64,000 bases of DNA, taken from NCBI RefSeq assembly GCF_010731575.1, contig NZ_AP022617.1, forward strand, positions 3,906,001-3,970,000. The letters run 5' to 3'. This document shows positions 52,386 through 61,268 of this stretch, one piece after another. The translations under genes and the position numbers were made by a program. The notes under the pieces are model-generated. The model was not told the DNA's origin and made no database searches. It saw nothing but the letters and a program-made list of their open reading frames with translations. How positions within the stretch are numbered: the first letter of the stretch is position 1; each line of letters begins with the position of its first letter. The stretch is from Mycolicibacterium monacense. GTDB lineage: Bacteria; Actinomycetota; Actinomycetes; Mycobacteriales; Mycobacteriaceae.

Positions 52386-52460
52386 TGAGTCGACGTACTC
52401 GTCGAGGCCGAACGTCGTCAGCATCGGGGTCTCCCAGCGGTGCTCCGCGTTCGGCCGCCG
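52386..52460 (-). other. Short minus-strand stretch with coding-like codon use
   Basis: On the minus strand these bases read RRPNAEHRWETPMLTTFGLD and EYVDS with high GC at third positions, unlike the surrounding frames. Neither a start nor a stop belonging to a full gene is visible. It may be a second gene remnant in the 52125-52494 gap; nothing else was seen there. Confidence 0.3.
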
Positions 52461-52494
52461 AGTGCTGTCGGACCCCTGCGCCAGACTTCTGGGC

Positions 52495-53784
52495 ATGGGC
52501 AAGCGCAACCGCCAGCGGCGGACGGCCAAGCAGAAGCACCGGCGCCGGTCGACACCGAGAAGCGAATACAGCCGGCCTGACCCGGAGCCAGATCGCGCGC
52601 AGTTGCTCGAACGCCTCGTCATTGCAGTGAGTACGGCTGCGGGTATGCCCACACCGTGGCGCGCAAACGAACTCTTGGAGCAGTCCCGCGGTTACGAGCG
52701 CGAACTCGACGTCGCCGCCGACCTCGCCGTACAGGCGGCGATCCGAGCAGCCTGGGAGCGCGGGTGGTCGCCGACGGATCTGCACGAGGTTGCGCGCCGC
52801 CGAGTGGAGGCGCCCGCCGTGTGCTACCTCGACGAGGCCATCGCGCTCGAGTCACTGCGGTACTCGGTGGCGACGCTGCACCCACGGTGGCGCGCCGAGC
52901 TCGCCGACATCTCGACCGGGCCGGCGCCGTCCGCGCCACAGATGTGGCGTTGGGCGGCTTCGCGTTCGGTGGATCACCGCACTGCCCTGACCGTCGTTCT
53001 TCAGGTGTTGCACCTGCTAGGCACGATTCCTCGGATCGACGCACTGCTTCCGCTGCCGGGCTCACGCAATCAGCTGACCGATGGAGTGGGCGAGGTCGAC
53101 GAGAAGATCCTCGCCCGGGTGCGCGCGCTGCTGGCCAAGGCCGAGTCCACCGAGTACCCCGACGAGGCCGAGGCGCTGTCGGCCAAGGCGCAGGCACTCA
53201 TGATCCGACACTCGTTGCAGGGAGCGGTAGCCGATCACGACGATGGGCGAGCACCCGTCGTCAGTTCACGCCGAATCTGGATCGACAATCCCTATGTGGC
53301 TGCCAAGGTGGCGCTGGTGCAGACCGTCGCCCAGGCAAATCGGTGCCGCACCGTGTGGATCAAAGACCTTGGTTGCGTCGTGGCCGTGGGTTCGGAGACC
53401 GACCTGAACCTCGTCGAACTGCTCACCACGTCGCTGCTGGTGCAGGCGACCCGCGCGATGTTGACCGGAGGACGCCAGAACGGTGTTCGGGGTCAGTCGA
53501 ACACGAAGTCGTTCCGGTTCTCCTTCCTGGTCGCCTATGCCAGCCGCATCGGCGAACGGCTCACCGCCACCAATTCCTCTGTTACCGAGGAACTGCAACG
53601 CGACAACCGGCGGTTGCTGCCGGTACTGGTCGCGCAGAACCGGGCGGCCGAGGCGGAATTCGCTCGGCTCTTCCCGGGAGTGGTGGCTACTCCGCTGGCC
53701 GCCTACGACTCCGTCGGCCTGGGCGCCGGGCGCTCGGCGGCGGACATGGCGACTCTCGACGTCCGAGACGCGATCGCGGGCTGA
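52495..53784 (+). CDS. DUF2786 protein
   Basis: A 429-residue protein. The N-terminus is very basic (GKRNRQRRTAKQKHRRRS), and the middle has KILARVRALLAKAESTEYPDEAEALSAKAQALMIRH, the DUF2786 signature found in many phage and actinobacterial proteins. The C-terminal part has SFLVAYASRIGERL. ATG 52495 is the start; an open frame continues 5' through the PhyH remnant, but that part is not this gene. Function unknown; nucleic-acid binding is plausible from the basic tail. Confidence 0.75.
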   Translation: MGKRNRQRRTAKQKHRRRSTPRSEYSRPDPEPDRAQLLERLVIAVSTAAGMPTPWRANELLEQSRGYERELDVAADLAVQAAIRAAWERGWSPTDLHEVARRRVEAPAVCYLDEAIALESLRYSVATLHPRWRAELADISTGPAPSAPQMWRWAASRSVDHRTALTVVLQVLHLLGTIPRIDALLPLPGSRNQLTDGVGEVDEKILARVRALLAKAESTEYPDEAEALSAKAQALMIRHSLQGAVADHDDGRAPVVSSRRIWIDNPYVAAKVALVQTVAQANRCRTVWIKDLGCVVAVGSETDLNLVELLTTSLLVQATRAMLTGGRQNGVRGQSNTKSFRFSFLVAYASRIGERLTATNSSVTEELQRDNRRLLPVLVAQNRAAEAEFARLFPGVVATPLAAYDSVGLGAGRSAADMATLDVRDAIAG

Positions 53785-53999
53785 GTACCTGATGATGAGC
53801 ATCCGTAGCCGCTGACGTCGTCGGTGTAGGCGTACTGGAAGAGCGGCTCGAGGGTCTCGACGGCGAGGAGGCACTGCAGGACCGTGAGCCGGCTGAACAT
53901 CGGCTCGAACGCCTGGAAGGCCGCCAGCATCATGGTGGCGACGCTGTTCATCCACTCCCGGTCGGCGGCCCGCACCGGTGGTCTGTGGTGTGCCGCCAT
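53703..53999 (-). pseudogene. Truncated minus-strand gene between DUF2786 and htrA
   Basis: From ATG 53999 the frame reads MNSVATMMLAAFQAFEPMF and LTVLQCLLAVETLEPLFQYA with strong GC3, typical of real genes here, to about 53800. It then loses coding character and runs antisense into the DUF2786 3' end, stopping at 53703. The product would be about 65 recognisable residues, so the gene is probably cut off. No family recognised. The remainder of the 53785-54087 gap shows nothing else except the htrA ribosome-binding site. Confidence 0.4.
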
Positions 54000-54057
54000 C
54001 GTAGATCCCGCGCGTGCGCCGAAGCGCCGCGGCGGTGACGGGCATGATGGAGGGTGA

Positions 54058-55515
<1,458 letters not shown>

Positions 55516-55542
55516 GAACCAGTCGCCGAGACTGCTCGGAGA

Positions 55543-57075
55543 TCACGCTTTCGCGCGAATCGGCGATCCCCCAGCAGTTTCGGCGTAGCCGAGGCTTCGC
55601 AGGCACTCCTCGACCCGCTTCCAGCCGCTACTCGACTTCGCCTGCGGTGAAGCGGTTTCGACCATGCCGATGAGCAGGTCCCGAAGGGCCCCGTCGCGTT
55701 CCGACAGGCCACTCGCATAGCGGCCGTCGAGCAGATACTCGGTCGCGAGTTCGCTTTCCGTCGAGGCCGCCCACACCAGGCGGTCGAGGAAGATCTCGAG
55801 AATCCGCGCACCTTCGGCCGAGGACGCAGCTCCCATGGACAGCATCTCGAGGTCCTTGTACTGCGCCCGCTCCAGTCCTTCCGCCGTGAGCGCCAGCGCA
55901 GTGCCGGGTTTCGACGACTCCCGGTCTTGCGCTCTGGCACGCACTTTCGAGACGGCTTCGGCCATCGCGAGGAAGTTCTTGTCCGTCAGGCTGAACCCCA
56001 CGAACAGCAGGTGGCTCGTCAACAAGAGCGTCTGCACGACGCCTTCGAGCGCGCGCCGCTCGTCGGGGTAACGCTCGAGGTCACCCTCGGTCAGCACGAT
56101 GGAGTCGGGCTGGTCGACGTCACCGTTGATCTTGAGCAACCACCGCGACCCGCCTGCCGCCAGTTGACGCGTGAGCACCCTGAATCGTTCACCCGCAGGA
56201 GCTTTGAGCGCTTCTTCCATGCAGGAGTCGAAGTTGGTGGTCACCATGCGTCGGACGTCGATACTCGCCAGAAGCGCGTGGCCGACGCCATGGAGATGCT
56301 TGTCCAAGAGCCGCCGGACGGCTTCATGCCGATAACCTCCGAGCTTCTCGATGATCGGTTCGGCAGCTCGATACGGGTCGTCGCCGACCGGTGCATCGGC
56401 GCCCGCCTCCTTGGCGAGAGCCTTGAGCAACTCCGACCAGTCGGGCAGACCGACCGGCTTGGATATACCTGCACCGAGAAAGAGCGAGAGCTCGCCGTGT
56501 GCAGCGAACTGCCCCAACCGGTCTGCATGGTTACGGAGTTCGTCGGACAGTTCACTCCAGTTCTCAGAGCTTCTGCGCTCCTGCACGGCTGCGAAGTCAC
56601 GTCGGTCGAAGAGTATGAGTGCCACGTCAGCGGTCAGAGTCGTCGCCCGATAACGTTCCAAGAGGGCGTTGATGACCTCAGCCCGTTGGGTGTCCAATCC
56701 ACCTTGACCGGTGCCGGGTAGCGGGAGGCCGATCAAAGGTGCCGCGTGGCCCCCTCGTTTGGTCGCCTTCTCGGCCACATATTCGAGCGCCGTCCACGTG
56801 CGGTCGACTACCTCCTGCGGGGTGGCGCCGTGATGGACGTCCACCGTCACAAATGCCCACACCGGACGGCCCTTGACCGCTGGGGCGATGACGCCAGCCT
56901 CGTTCGGTTCGCCCGGAAGTACCAGCCAACCGGGATCGAACTGCGAGGCCGGTAGCGCTGCGGGCAACAGGTCCCGCCACACGGCGTTGACGTTCCCGGC
57001 CGAATCGCAGGGAATCATGATGGCGTCGCACGCCAGCTTGGTCAGGTCACCCTGGGCGACGAAGAGATGGCCCAC
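55543..57075 (-). CDS. Macro-like plus SIR2-domain protein (putative NAD-related defence effector)
   Basis: A 510-residue two-domain protein. Residues 1-~165 (FVAQGDLTKLACDAIMIPCDSAG; LIGLPLPGTGQGGL; VALILFDRRDF) look like a macro-type ADP-ribose-binding fold. Residues ~190-400 are a SIR2-type domain: FLGAGIS (199-205), VTTNFDS (278-284) and the KxHG-equivalent reads LKINGDV, so the usual catalytic His is Asn317. LLFVGFSLTDKNFLAMAEA follows. The C-terminal ~100 residues are helical. Many SIR2 proteins of this class deplete NAD during phage infection, sometimes with an ADP-ribose sensor. GTG 57075 is 42 nt after the Cys-rich gene on the same strand. Confidence 0.8.
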   Translation of the reverse strand: MGHLFVAQGDLTKLACDAIMIPCDSAGNVNAVWRDLLPAALPASQFDPGWLVLPGEPNEAGVIAPAVKGRPVWAFVTVDVHHGATPQEVVDRTWTALEYVAEKATKRGGHAAPLIGLPLPGTGQGGLDTQRAEVINALLERYRATTLTADVALILFDRRDFAAVQERRSSENWSELSDELRNHADRLGQFAAHGELSLFLGAGISKPVGLPDWSELLKALAKEAGADAPVGDDPYRAAEPIIEKLGGYRHEAVRRLLDKHLHGVGHALLASIDVRRMVTTNFDSCMEEALKAPAGERFRVLTRQLAAGGSRWLLKINGDVDQPDSIVLTEGDLERYPDERRALEGVVQTLLLTSHLLFVGFSLTDKNFLAMAEAVSKVRARAQDRESSKPGTALALTAEGLERAQYKDLEMLSMGAASSAEGARILEIFLDRLVWAASTESELATEYLLDGRYASGLSERDGALRDLLIGMVETASPQAKSSSGWKRVEECLRSLGYAETAGGSPIRAKA

Positions 57076-57117
57076 TCGCGTGACTGTAGCGCCGGATGAC
57101 CGGCCACTGAGGGTCTT

Positions 57118-57987
57118 TCACCACGTGCGCGTGCATGCGGTGCATGTCCAGTGTTGTTCTGTCCTGACGCATCCGCGGGCATCCAGCCACGGCGGGATGT
57201 CCCAGGTCATCAACATGCCGAACAGCGCGCGTTGGGTGCGCCCGGCACCGCAGGCGAGGCACTTCGGGTGCTGGGAGAACCGGAAGTCGAGCAGGTTGGT
57301 GTATCCGCCCTCGCGCATCCGGTCCTGGCAGCGCCGGCACAGCACACCCGGCCAGTCCTCCGGCAACTCCGGCCGCCAGCAGCTGGCGGGTATGGGGTCC
57401 TCGAGGTAACTGCAAGCGTGACGGTCGTCCATGATCAGCACCTCGGGCGCCTCACGGGCGGGTTCGTCGACGGTGTGGAAGACGAAGTTGTCGCGCGCGT
57501 CGTCCCCGACCAGGTCGATGTCGTCATCACAGCCGGTGCACCGTCCGCGCGAATGCAGGAGGACGCGGGCGCGCACCACCGAGGTGTGGCCGAACCGCAA
57601 TGACGGATCCATGTGGTCGTGAGACTCCGTCAGCGCCAGCTCCATGCGGACTGCGTCGTCGCCCTCCAGCCGCCACGCACGGCGCGGATCCCACCCGAAG
57701 CCGACGGTATGCACCAGGGTGGCCAGGTCGAGCAGCTTCGGCTCGACGAAGGTCCAGTCGACGACCGCCCTGCCCAAACCTTCATCGGCGCCGATGCTGC
57801 CGAGCGTGGTGAGGATGGACGCCGGTTCGGTGTTCAGAACGATCGCCACGGGGTCGCCGCGCCGCGCCTCTCCGAAGCCATAGCGCCACGGCCGGCACCG
57901 CGAGCGGGACTCGAGCAGCGCGATCACACCGAGCAGCCAGTCGGTCGATTCGACTATGTGCAGACGGTCGATGGAAGTTTGCGTCAC
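57118..57987 (-). CDS. Multi-CxxC protein paired with the macro-SIR2 gene
   Basis: A 289-residue protein with no firm family. The N-terminal ~150 residues are mixed alpha/beta. The C-terminal half holds four CxxC pairs: CTGC, CRRC, CLAC and CTAC, with His residues (FHTVDEP, QHPKC) between them, suggesting one or two structural zinc sites, with an HNH-like flavour in GRCTGCDDDIDLVGDDARDN. It is the first gene of the minus-strand unit, directly followed by the macro-SIR2 gene. A sensor, adaptor or nuclease role in that system is possible. GTG 57987; only a weak purine stretch precedes it. Confidence 0.65.
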   Translation of the reverse strand: MTQTSIDRLHIVESTDWLLGVIALLESRSRCRPWRYGFGEARRGDPVAIVLNTEPASILTTLGSIGADEGLGRAVVDWTFVEPKLLDLATLVHTVGFGWDPRRAWRLEGDDAVRMELALTESHDHMDPSLRFGHTSVVRARVLLHSRGRCTGCDDDIDLVGDDARDNFVFHTVDEPAREAPEVLIMDDRHACSYLEDPIPASCWRPELPEDWPGVLCRRCQDRMREGGYTNLLDFRFSQHPKCLACGAGRTQRALFGMLMTWDIPPWLDARGCVRTEQHWTCTACTRTW

Positions 57988-58057
57988 CTACCCATTATTC
58001 CAGGCAGGTATGACATTTCGACGGGAGCGAGGGTTCGCTGAACGACGCGAGGCGCGC

Positions 58058-59041
58058 CTACTCCTCGGCCATCGCGTAGACCCGCCCCTGCCGGTACGGC
58101 AGCTCGATGCCGTTCTCGTCGTAGGCGCGCAGAATCTCCCGCCGCAGCCGTCGCTGCACCGACCACTGCGCGTTCGGACGTGTCTTGAGGGTCATCCGCA
58201 ACGTCAACAGGTCGGGCGAGAGCTCCTGCACACCGAGCATCTCCGGCTTGCCCAGCACCTTCGCGGCCAATGCCGGGTCTTCGAGGGCCTCCTCGGCGGC
58301 CTCGACCGCCACCCGTTCGGCCTGCGCAACATCGGCGGTCAGCGCAACAGGCATCTCGATGCGGGCAACGGCGTAGTCCTGGCTCATGTTGCCGACCCGG
58401 GCGATCTCACCGTTGCGGACGTACCAGAGCGTGCCGTCGATGTCACGGACCGTGGTGACCCGCAGGCCGACGCTTTCCACCTCGCCGACCGCTTCGCCGA
58501 GGTCGACGGTGTCACCGACGCCGTACTGGTCCTCGAGCAGCATGAACACGCCGGTCACGAAGTCGCGGACCAGGTTCTGCGCGCCGAAGCCGATGGCCAG
58601 GCCGACGACGCCGGCCGAGGCGATGAACGGTGCGATGTTCACGCCGACCACGTTGAGCACGGCCAGCACCACCCAGATCAGCAGCACGATCGACACGGTC
58701 GACTTGAGCACCGATCCGATGGTCTGTGCGCGCTGCTGGCGCCGTTCGGCGGTCTTCACGCCGGTCACCGAGGACGGGGCGCGATCACGCAGGTGGCGCA
58801 GCAGCGGCGGCTTCTTGGACTGTTCCAGGTCAGACGTGCCGCGGGACTTGCTGCGGCCGGTGGCGGCACGGTCGATCATCCGGTGCAGTACGTAGCGGGC
58901 GATCAGGGCGACGACGGTGTACGCGACGATCCGGATGGGGACCTCGATGAACCAATGTTTGTTGGTGTCCGTCCATTCGAAAGCGAGTGTGTAGACGTCC
59001 ATGATCACGACCGTACCCAGAACGCCCACCGGGACACACAT
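58058..59041 (-). CDS. MscS-family mechanosensitive channel
   Basis: About 327 residues. The pore/upper-beta region reads IASAGVVGLAIGFGAQNLVRDFVTGVFMLLEDQYGVGDTVDLG, the MscS signature. Two preceding hydrophobic helices (IEVPIRIVAYTVVALIARYVL; TVSIVLLIWVVLAVLNVVGV) flank a basic loop. The C-terminal cytoplasmic domain follows. Start could be GTG 59056, ATG 59041 or ATG 59003. It lies 70 nt upstream of the Cys-rich gene on the same strand, but probably is not part of that unit. Confidence 0.88.
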   Translation of the reverse strand: MCVPVGVLGTVVIMDVYTLAFEWTDTNKHWFIEVPIRIVAYTVVALIARYVLHRMIDRAATGRSKSRGTSDLEQSKKPPLLRHLRDRAPSSVTGVKTAERRQQRAQTIGSVLKSTVSIVLLIWVVLAVLNVVGVNIAPFIASAGVVGLAIGFGAQNLVRDFVTGVFMLLEDQYGVGDTVDLGEAVGEVESVGLRVTTVRDIDGTLWYVRNGEIARVGNMSQDYAVARIEMPVALTADVAQAERVAVEAAEEALEDPALAAKVLGKPEMLGVQELSPDLLTLRMTLKTRPNAQWSVQRRLRREILRAYDENGIELPYRQGRVYAMAEE

Positions 59042-59132
59042 TGCGACGCGTGTCACCGGTGGGGTTCGGACCCGCTAACACGGATGTCAAATCGCCGGAT
59101 ACGCAGCGCTTTTCGCCGAAACCCAACCGCCG

Positions 59133-59879
59133 TCAGACGGTGAATCCGCCGTCGACGTTCAGGTTCGCGCCCGTGATGTATCCGGACTGCGGGCCGGCCA
59201 GGAAGCTCACGAACGAGGCGACGTCGGTGGTGTGCCCGTAGCGGCCCTGGGTGGTGACCTGCTTGAGGCTCTCGGCGAAGTCGCCGCTGTCGGGGTTGGC
59301 GTCGGTGTCGATCGGCCCGGGCTGCACGTTGTTGACGGTGATGCCGCTCGCGCCGAGGTCGCGGGCCAGCCCGCGGGTGAACGAGGCCACCGCCCCCTTG
59401 GTCATGCCGTAGACCGACAGTCCGGGCCCGGGAATGCGGTCGGCGTTGATGCTGCCGATGTTGATGATCCGCCCACCCTCACCCAGGTGCTTGATCGCGG
59501 TGCGGGTGGTCCAGTACATGCCACCGATGTTGATGGCCACCAGACGGTCGAACTGTTCGGCCGGGAACTCGTCGAATGGCGCGATGTGCGCGACGGCGGC
59601 GTTGTTCACCACGATGTCCAGGCCGCCGAGTTCGGCGACCGCACGGTCGACGGCGGCCGCAGTCTGCGCCGGATCGGCTGCATCCGCCTGAATGGCCACC
59701 GCCGTGCCACCGTCCGCAGCCACCTCGGCCACGAGTTTCTCCGCGTTCGTGCCGGACGCCGAGTAGGTGAACGCCACCGCGGCACCGTCGGCGGCCAGTC
59801 GCCGCACGATCTCCGCGCCGATCCCGCGCGACCCTCCGGTCACCAGTGCCCGCCGTCCGGTCAGGGGTGCTGTGCTCAT
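59133..59879 (-). CDS. Short-chain dehydrogenase/reductase (FabG-like)
   Basis: A 248-residue SDR: TGGSRGIG at 14-21, NNAAVAHI, SVYGMTK active site, and the C-terminal GPQSGYITGANLNVDGG. ATG 59879 is the start with AGGAGG upstream. It is divergent from a TetR gene across 114 nt; that regulator most likely controls it. Confidence 0.9.
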   Translation of the reverse strand: MSTAPLTGRRALVTGGSRGIGAEIVRRLAADGAAVAFTYSASGTNAEKLVAEVAADGGTAVAIQADAADPAQTAAAVDRAVAELGGLDIVVNNAAVAHIAPFDEFPAEQFDRLVAINIGGMYWTTRTAIKHLGEGGRIINIGSINADRIPGPGLSVYGMTKGAVASFTRGLARDLGASGITVNNVQPGPIDTDANPDSGDFAESLKQVTTQGRYGHTTDVASFVSFLAGPQSGYITGANLNVDGGFTV

Positions 59880-59993
59880 CTCGATGGCCTCCTCATATTT
59901 ACGAACCGATGTGTTACTTAGTACGCTGAGGTCAAGCCGGTATTCGTGGGGCAGCATTCCCGATGTGACCGGCATCACAGGAGGTGGTCCGCG

Positions 59994-60542
59994 ATGACCG
60001 TCGGGCGGCCGCGGGAGTTCGACCCCGATCAGGTCGAGGATGTGGCGATGAAGCTGTTCTGGGAGCGGGGCTTCGGCGGCGTCTCGATCTCGGACGTGAC
60101 GGCCGCGACCGGGGTCAACCGGCGCAGCATTTACGCCGAGTTCGGGTCGAAGGAGAATCTGTTCGACCGCGCCCTGCGGCGTTACCTCGCCGGCCCCAGC
60201 GCGTACACGGCCGAAGCGCTGACGTGTCCGACCGCCCGCGAGGTTGCCGAGGCGATGGTGCACGGTGCGGCCGACACGGTCAGCGGCGATGTGCACGGCT
60301 GCCTGACCGTCGGCGAGGCACCCGGCCTGGCCGAGTGGCGCGACGCCACGGTGCACCGGCTCGCCGAACGCTTCGACAAAGCGGTGGCCGACGGCGAATT
60401 GTCCGGCGTGGACACACTACTGCTGGCCCGCTGGGTCGCCGCCGTGTGCCAGGGGATCGCGATACAGGCCCGCAGCGGAGCCAGCCGCGCCGATCTGCAC
60501 GTCGTCGCCGACCTGGCGTTGAGGGGTTGGCCCTCAGCGTGA
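59994..60542 (+). CDS. TetR-family regulator divergent from the SDR
   Basis: A 182-residue TetR protein: HTH in VSISDVTAATGVNRRSIYAEFGSKENLF, then a TetR-C domain with HGCLTVGEAPGL. ATG 59994 has an excellent GGAGGT. A weak dyad around TACTTAGTAC in the intergenic region could be its operator. Its target is probably the adjacent SDR. Confidence 0.9.
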   Translation: MTVGRPREFDPDQVEDVAMKLFWERGFGGVSISDVTAATGVNRRSIYAEFGSKENLFDRALRRYLAGPSAYTAEALTCPTAREVAEAMVHGAADTVSGDVHGCLTVGEAPGLAEWRDATVHRLAERFDKAVADGELSGVDTLLLARWVAAVCQGIAIQARSGASRADLHVVADLALRGWPSA

Positions 60543-60543
60543 T

Positions 60544-61197
60544 TCACGCTCCGGCGCGACGGAACAACTCGGCCGGACGACCGCGTGACCCGCTCGTGGT
60601 GACCCCCGTCGCCTCGAGCCTGCGCTCCATTGCACGGCGGAAACTGTCCCGCTGCAACGGCTTTCCCGCCACCGCCTCGTGCGCCAGCCGCAGCTCGCGC
60701 AGCGTGAACTCCTCCCCCAGCAGGCCGTCGGGGTCGGGCAGGTCGGCGTAGCGGGACCGGATGCGCTCGACGGCCCGCACGATTATGTCGGCGTGGTCGT
60801 ACGGCAGCCGCCCGGGGCGGGCGACCGGGACCAGCCGCGTCGAATCCGGGAAACGCGAGTCGAGTTGATCGACCCGCACCACCTGCACGTGCGCGACGGA
60901 CAGCACCCAGCCGCGGTCGTCGCGGGCGGGGTCGTCGAACACCTGTAGCTGACGGGGTTGCAGACCGCGGACGTTGGCCTTGCCGCGCAGTGACCGGTCG
61001 ACGGCGTCGGCGAGCCGCTCTCCTTCGTGAAGGAAGGTGCCGGGCAGTGCCCAGCCCGGCCTGTTGGGCCGTCGGACCTCCAACACCACCAGCCCAAGGT
61101 CGCCGTCGAGCGTGAGGACGGCGGTGTCCACGGCGACCGACGGGCGGGGGTAGTCGGTGAGCGCCCGCCCGCTGCCGTCTCGAAAGGTGTGGTCCAT
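60544..61197 (-). CDS. NrtR-like Nudix regulator (catalytically degenerate)
   Basis: A 217-residue protein: a Nudix domain (VLEVRRPNRPGWALPGTFLHEGERL) followed by a winged-helix C-terminus (EEFTLRELRLAHEAVAGKPLQRDSFRRAMERRL). The REXXEE catalytic core of the Nudix box is replaced (DRSLRGKAN), as in NrtR repressors that bind ADP-ribose instead of hydrolysing it. It is divergent from an ADP-ribosylglycohydrolase gene across 71 nt, which holds a candidate operator. Confidence 0.82.
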   Translation of the reverse strand: MDHTFRDGSGRALTDYPRPSVAVDTAVLTLDGDLGLVVLEVRRPNRPGWALPGTFLHEGERLADAVDRSLRGKANVRGLQPRQLQVFDDPARDDRGWVLSVAHVQVVRVDQLDSRFPDSTRLVPVARPGRLPYDHADIIVRAVERIRSRYADLPDPDGLLGEEFTLRELRLAHEAVAGKPLQRDSFRRAMERRLEATGVTTSGSRGRPAELFRRAGA

Positions 61198-61227
61198 GTC
61201 GGTGCCTCAGCGTACAGTGAACCTCAA

Positions 61228-61247
61228 TTAGCGCAGAAACGCGCAAA
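61228..61247. promoter_or_regulatory. Imperfect palindrome between nrtR-like and ADP-ribosylglycohydrolase genes
   Basis: TTAGCGCAGAAACGCGCAAA pairs TTAGCGC with GCGCAAA at 6 of 7 bases around a 6-nt centre. It lies in the 71-nt divergent intergenic region, 22 nt before the fusion's ATG. A Nudix-regulator operator is the likely role. Confidence 0.4.
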
Positions 61248-61268
61248 ATGAGATCCGAGGGGGATGTC

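Noticed and set aside
51988..52494. 5' extension of the DUF2786 frame
   Set aside because: It includes the PhyH fragment in the same frame by chance or fusion; codon use and family support begin at ATG 52495.
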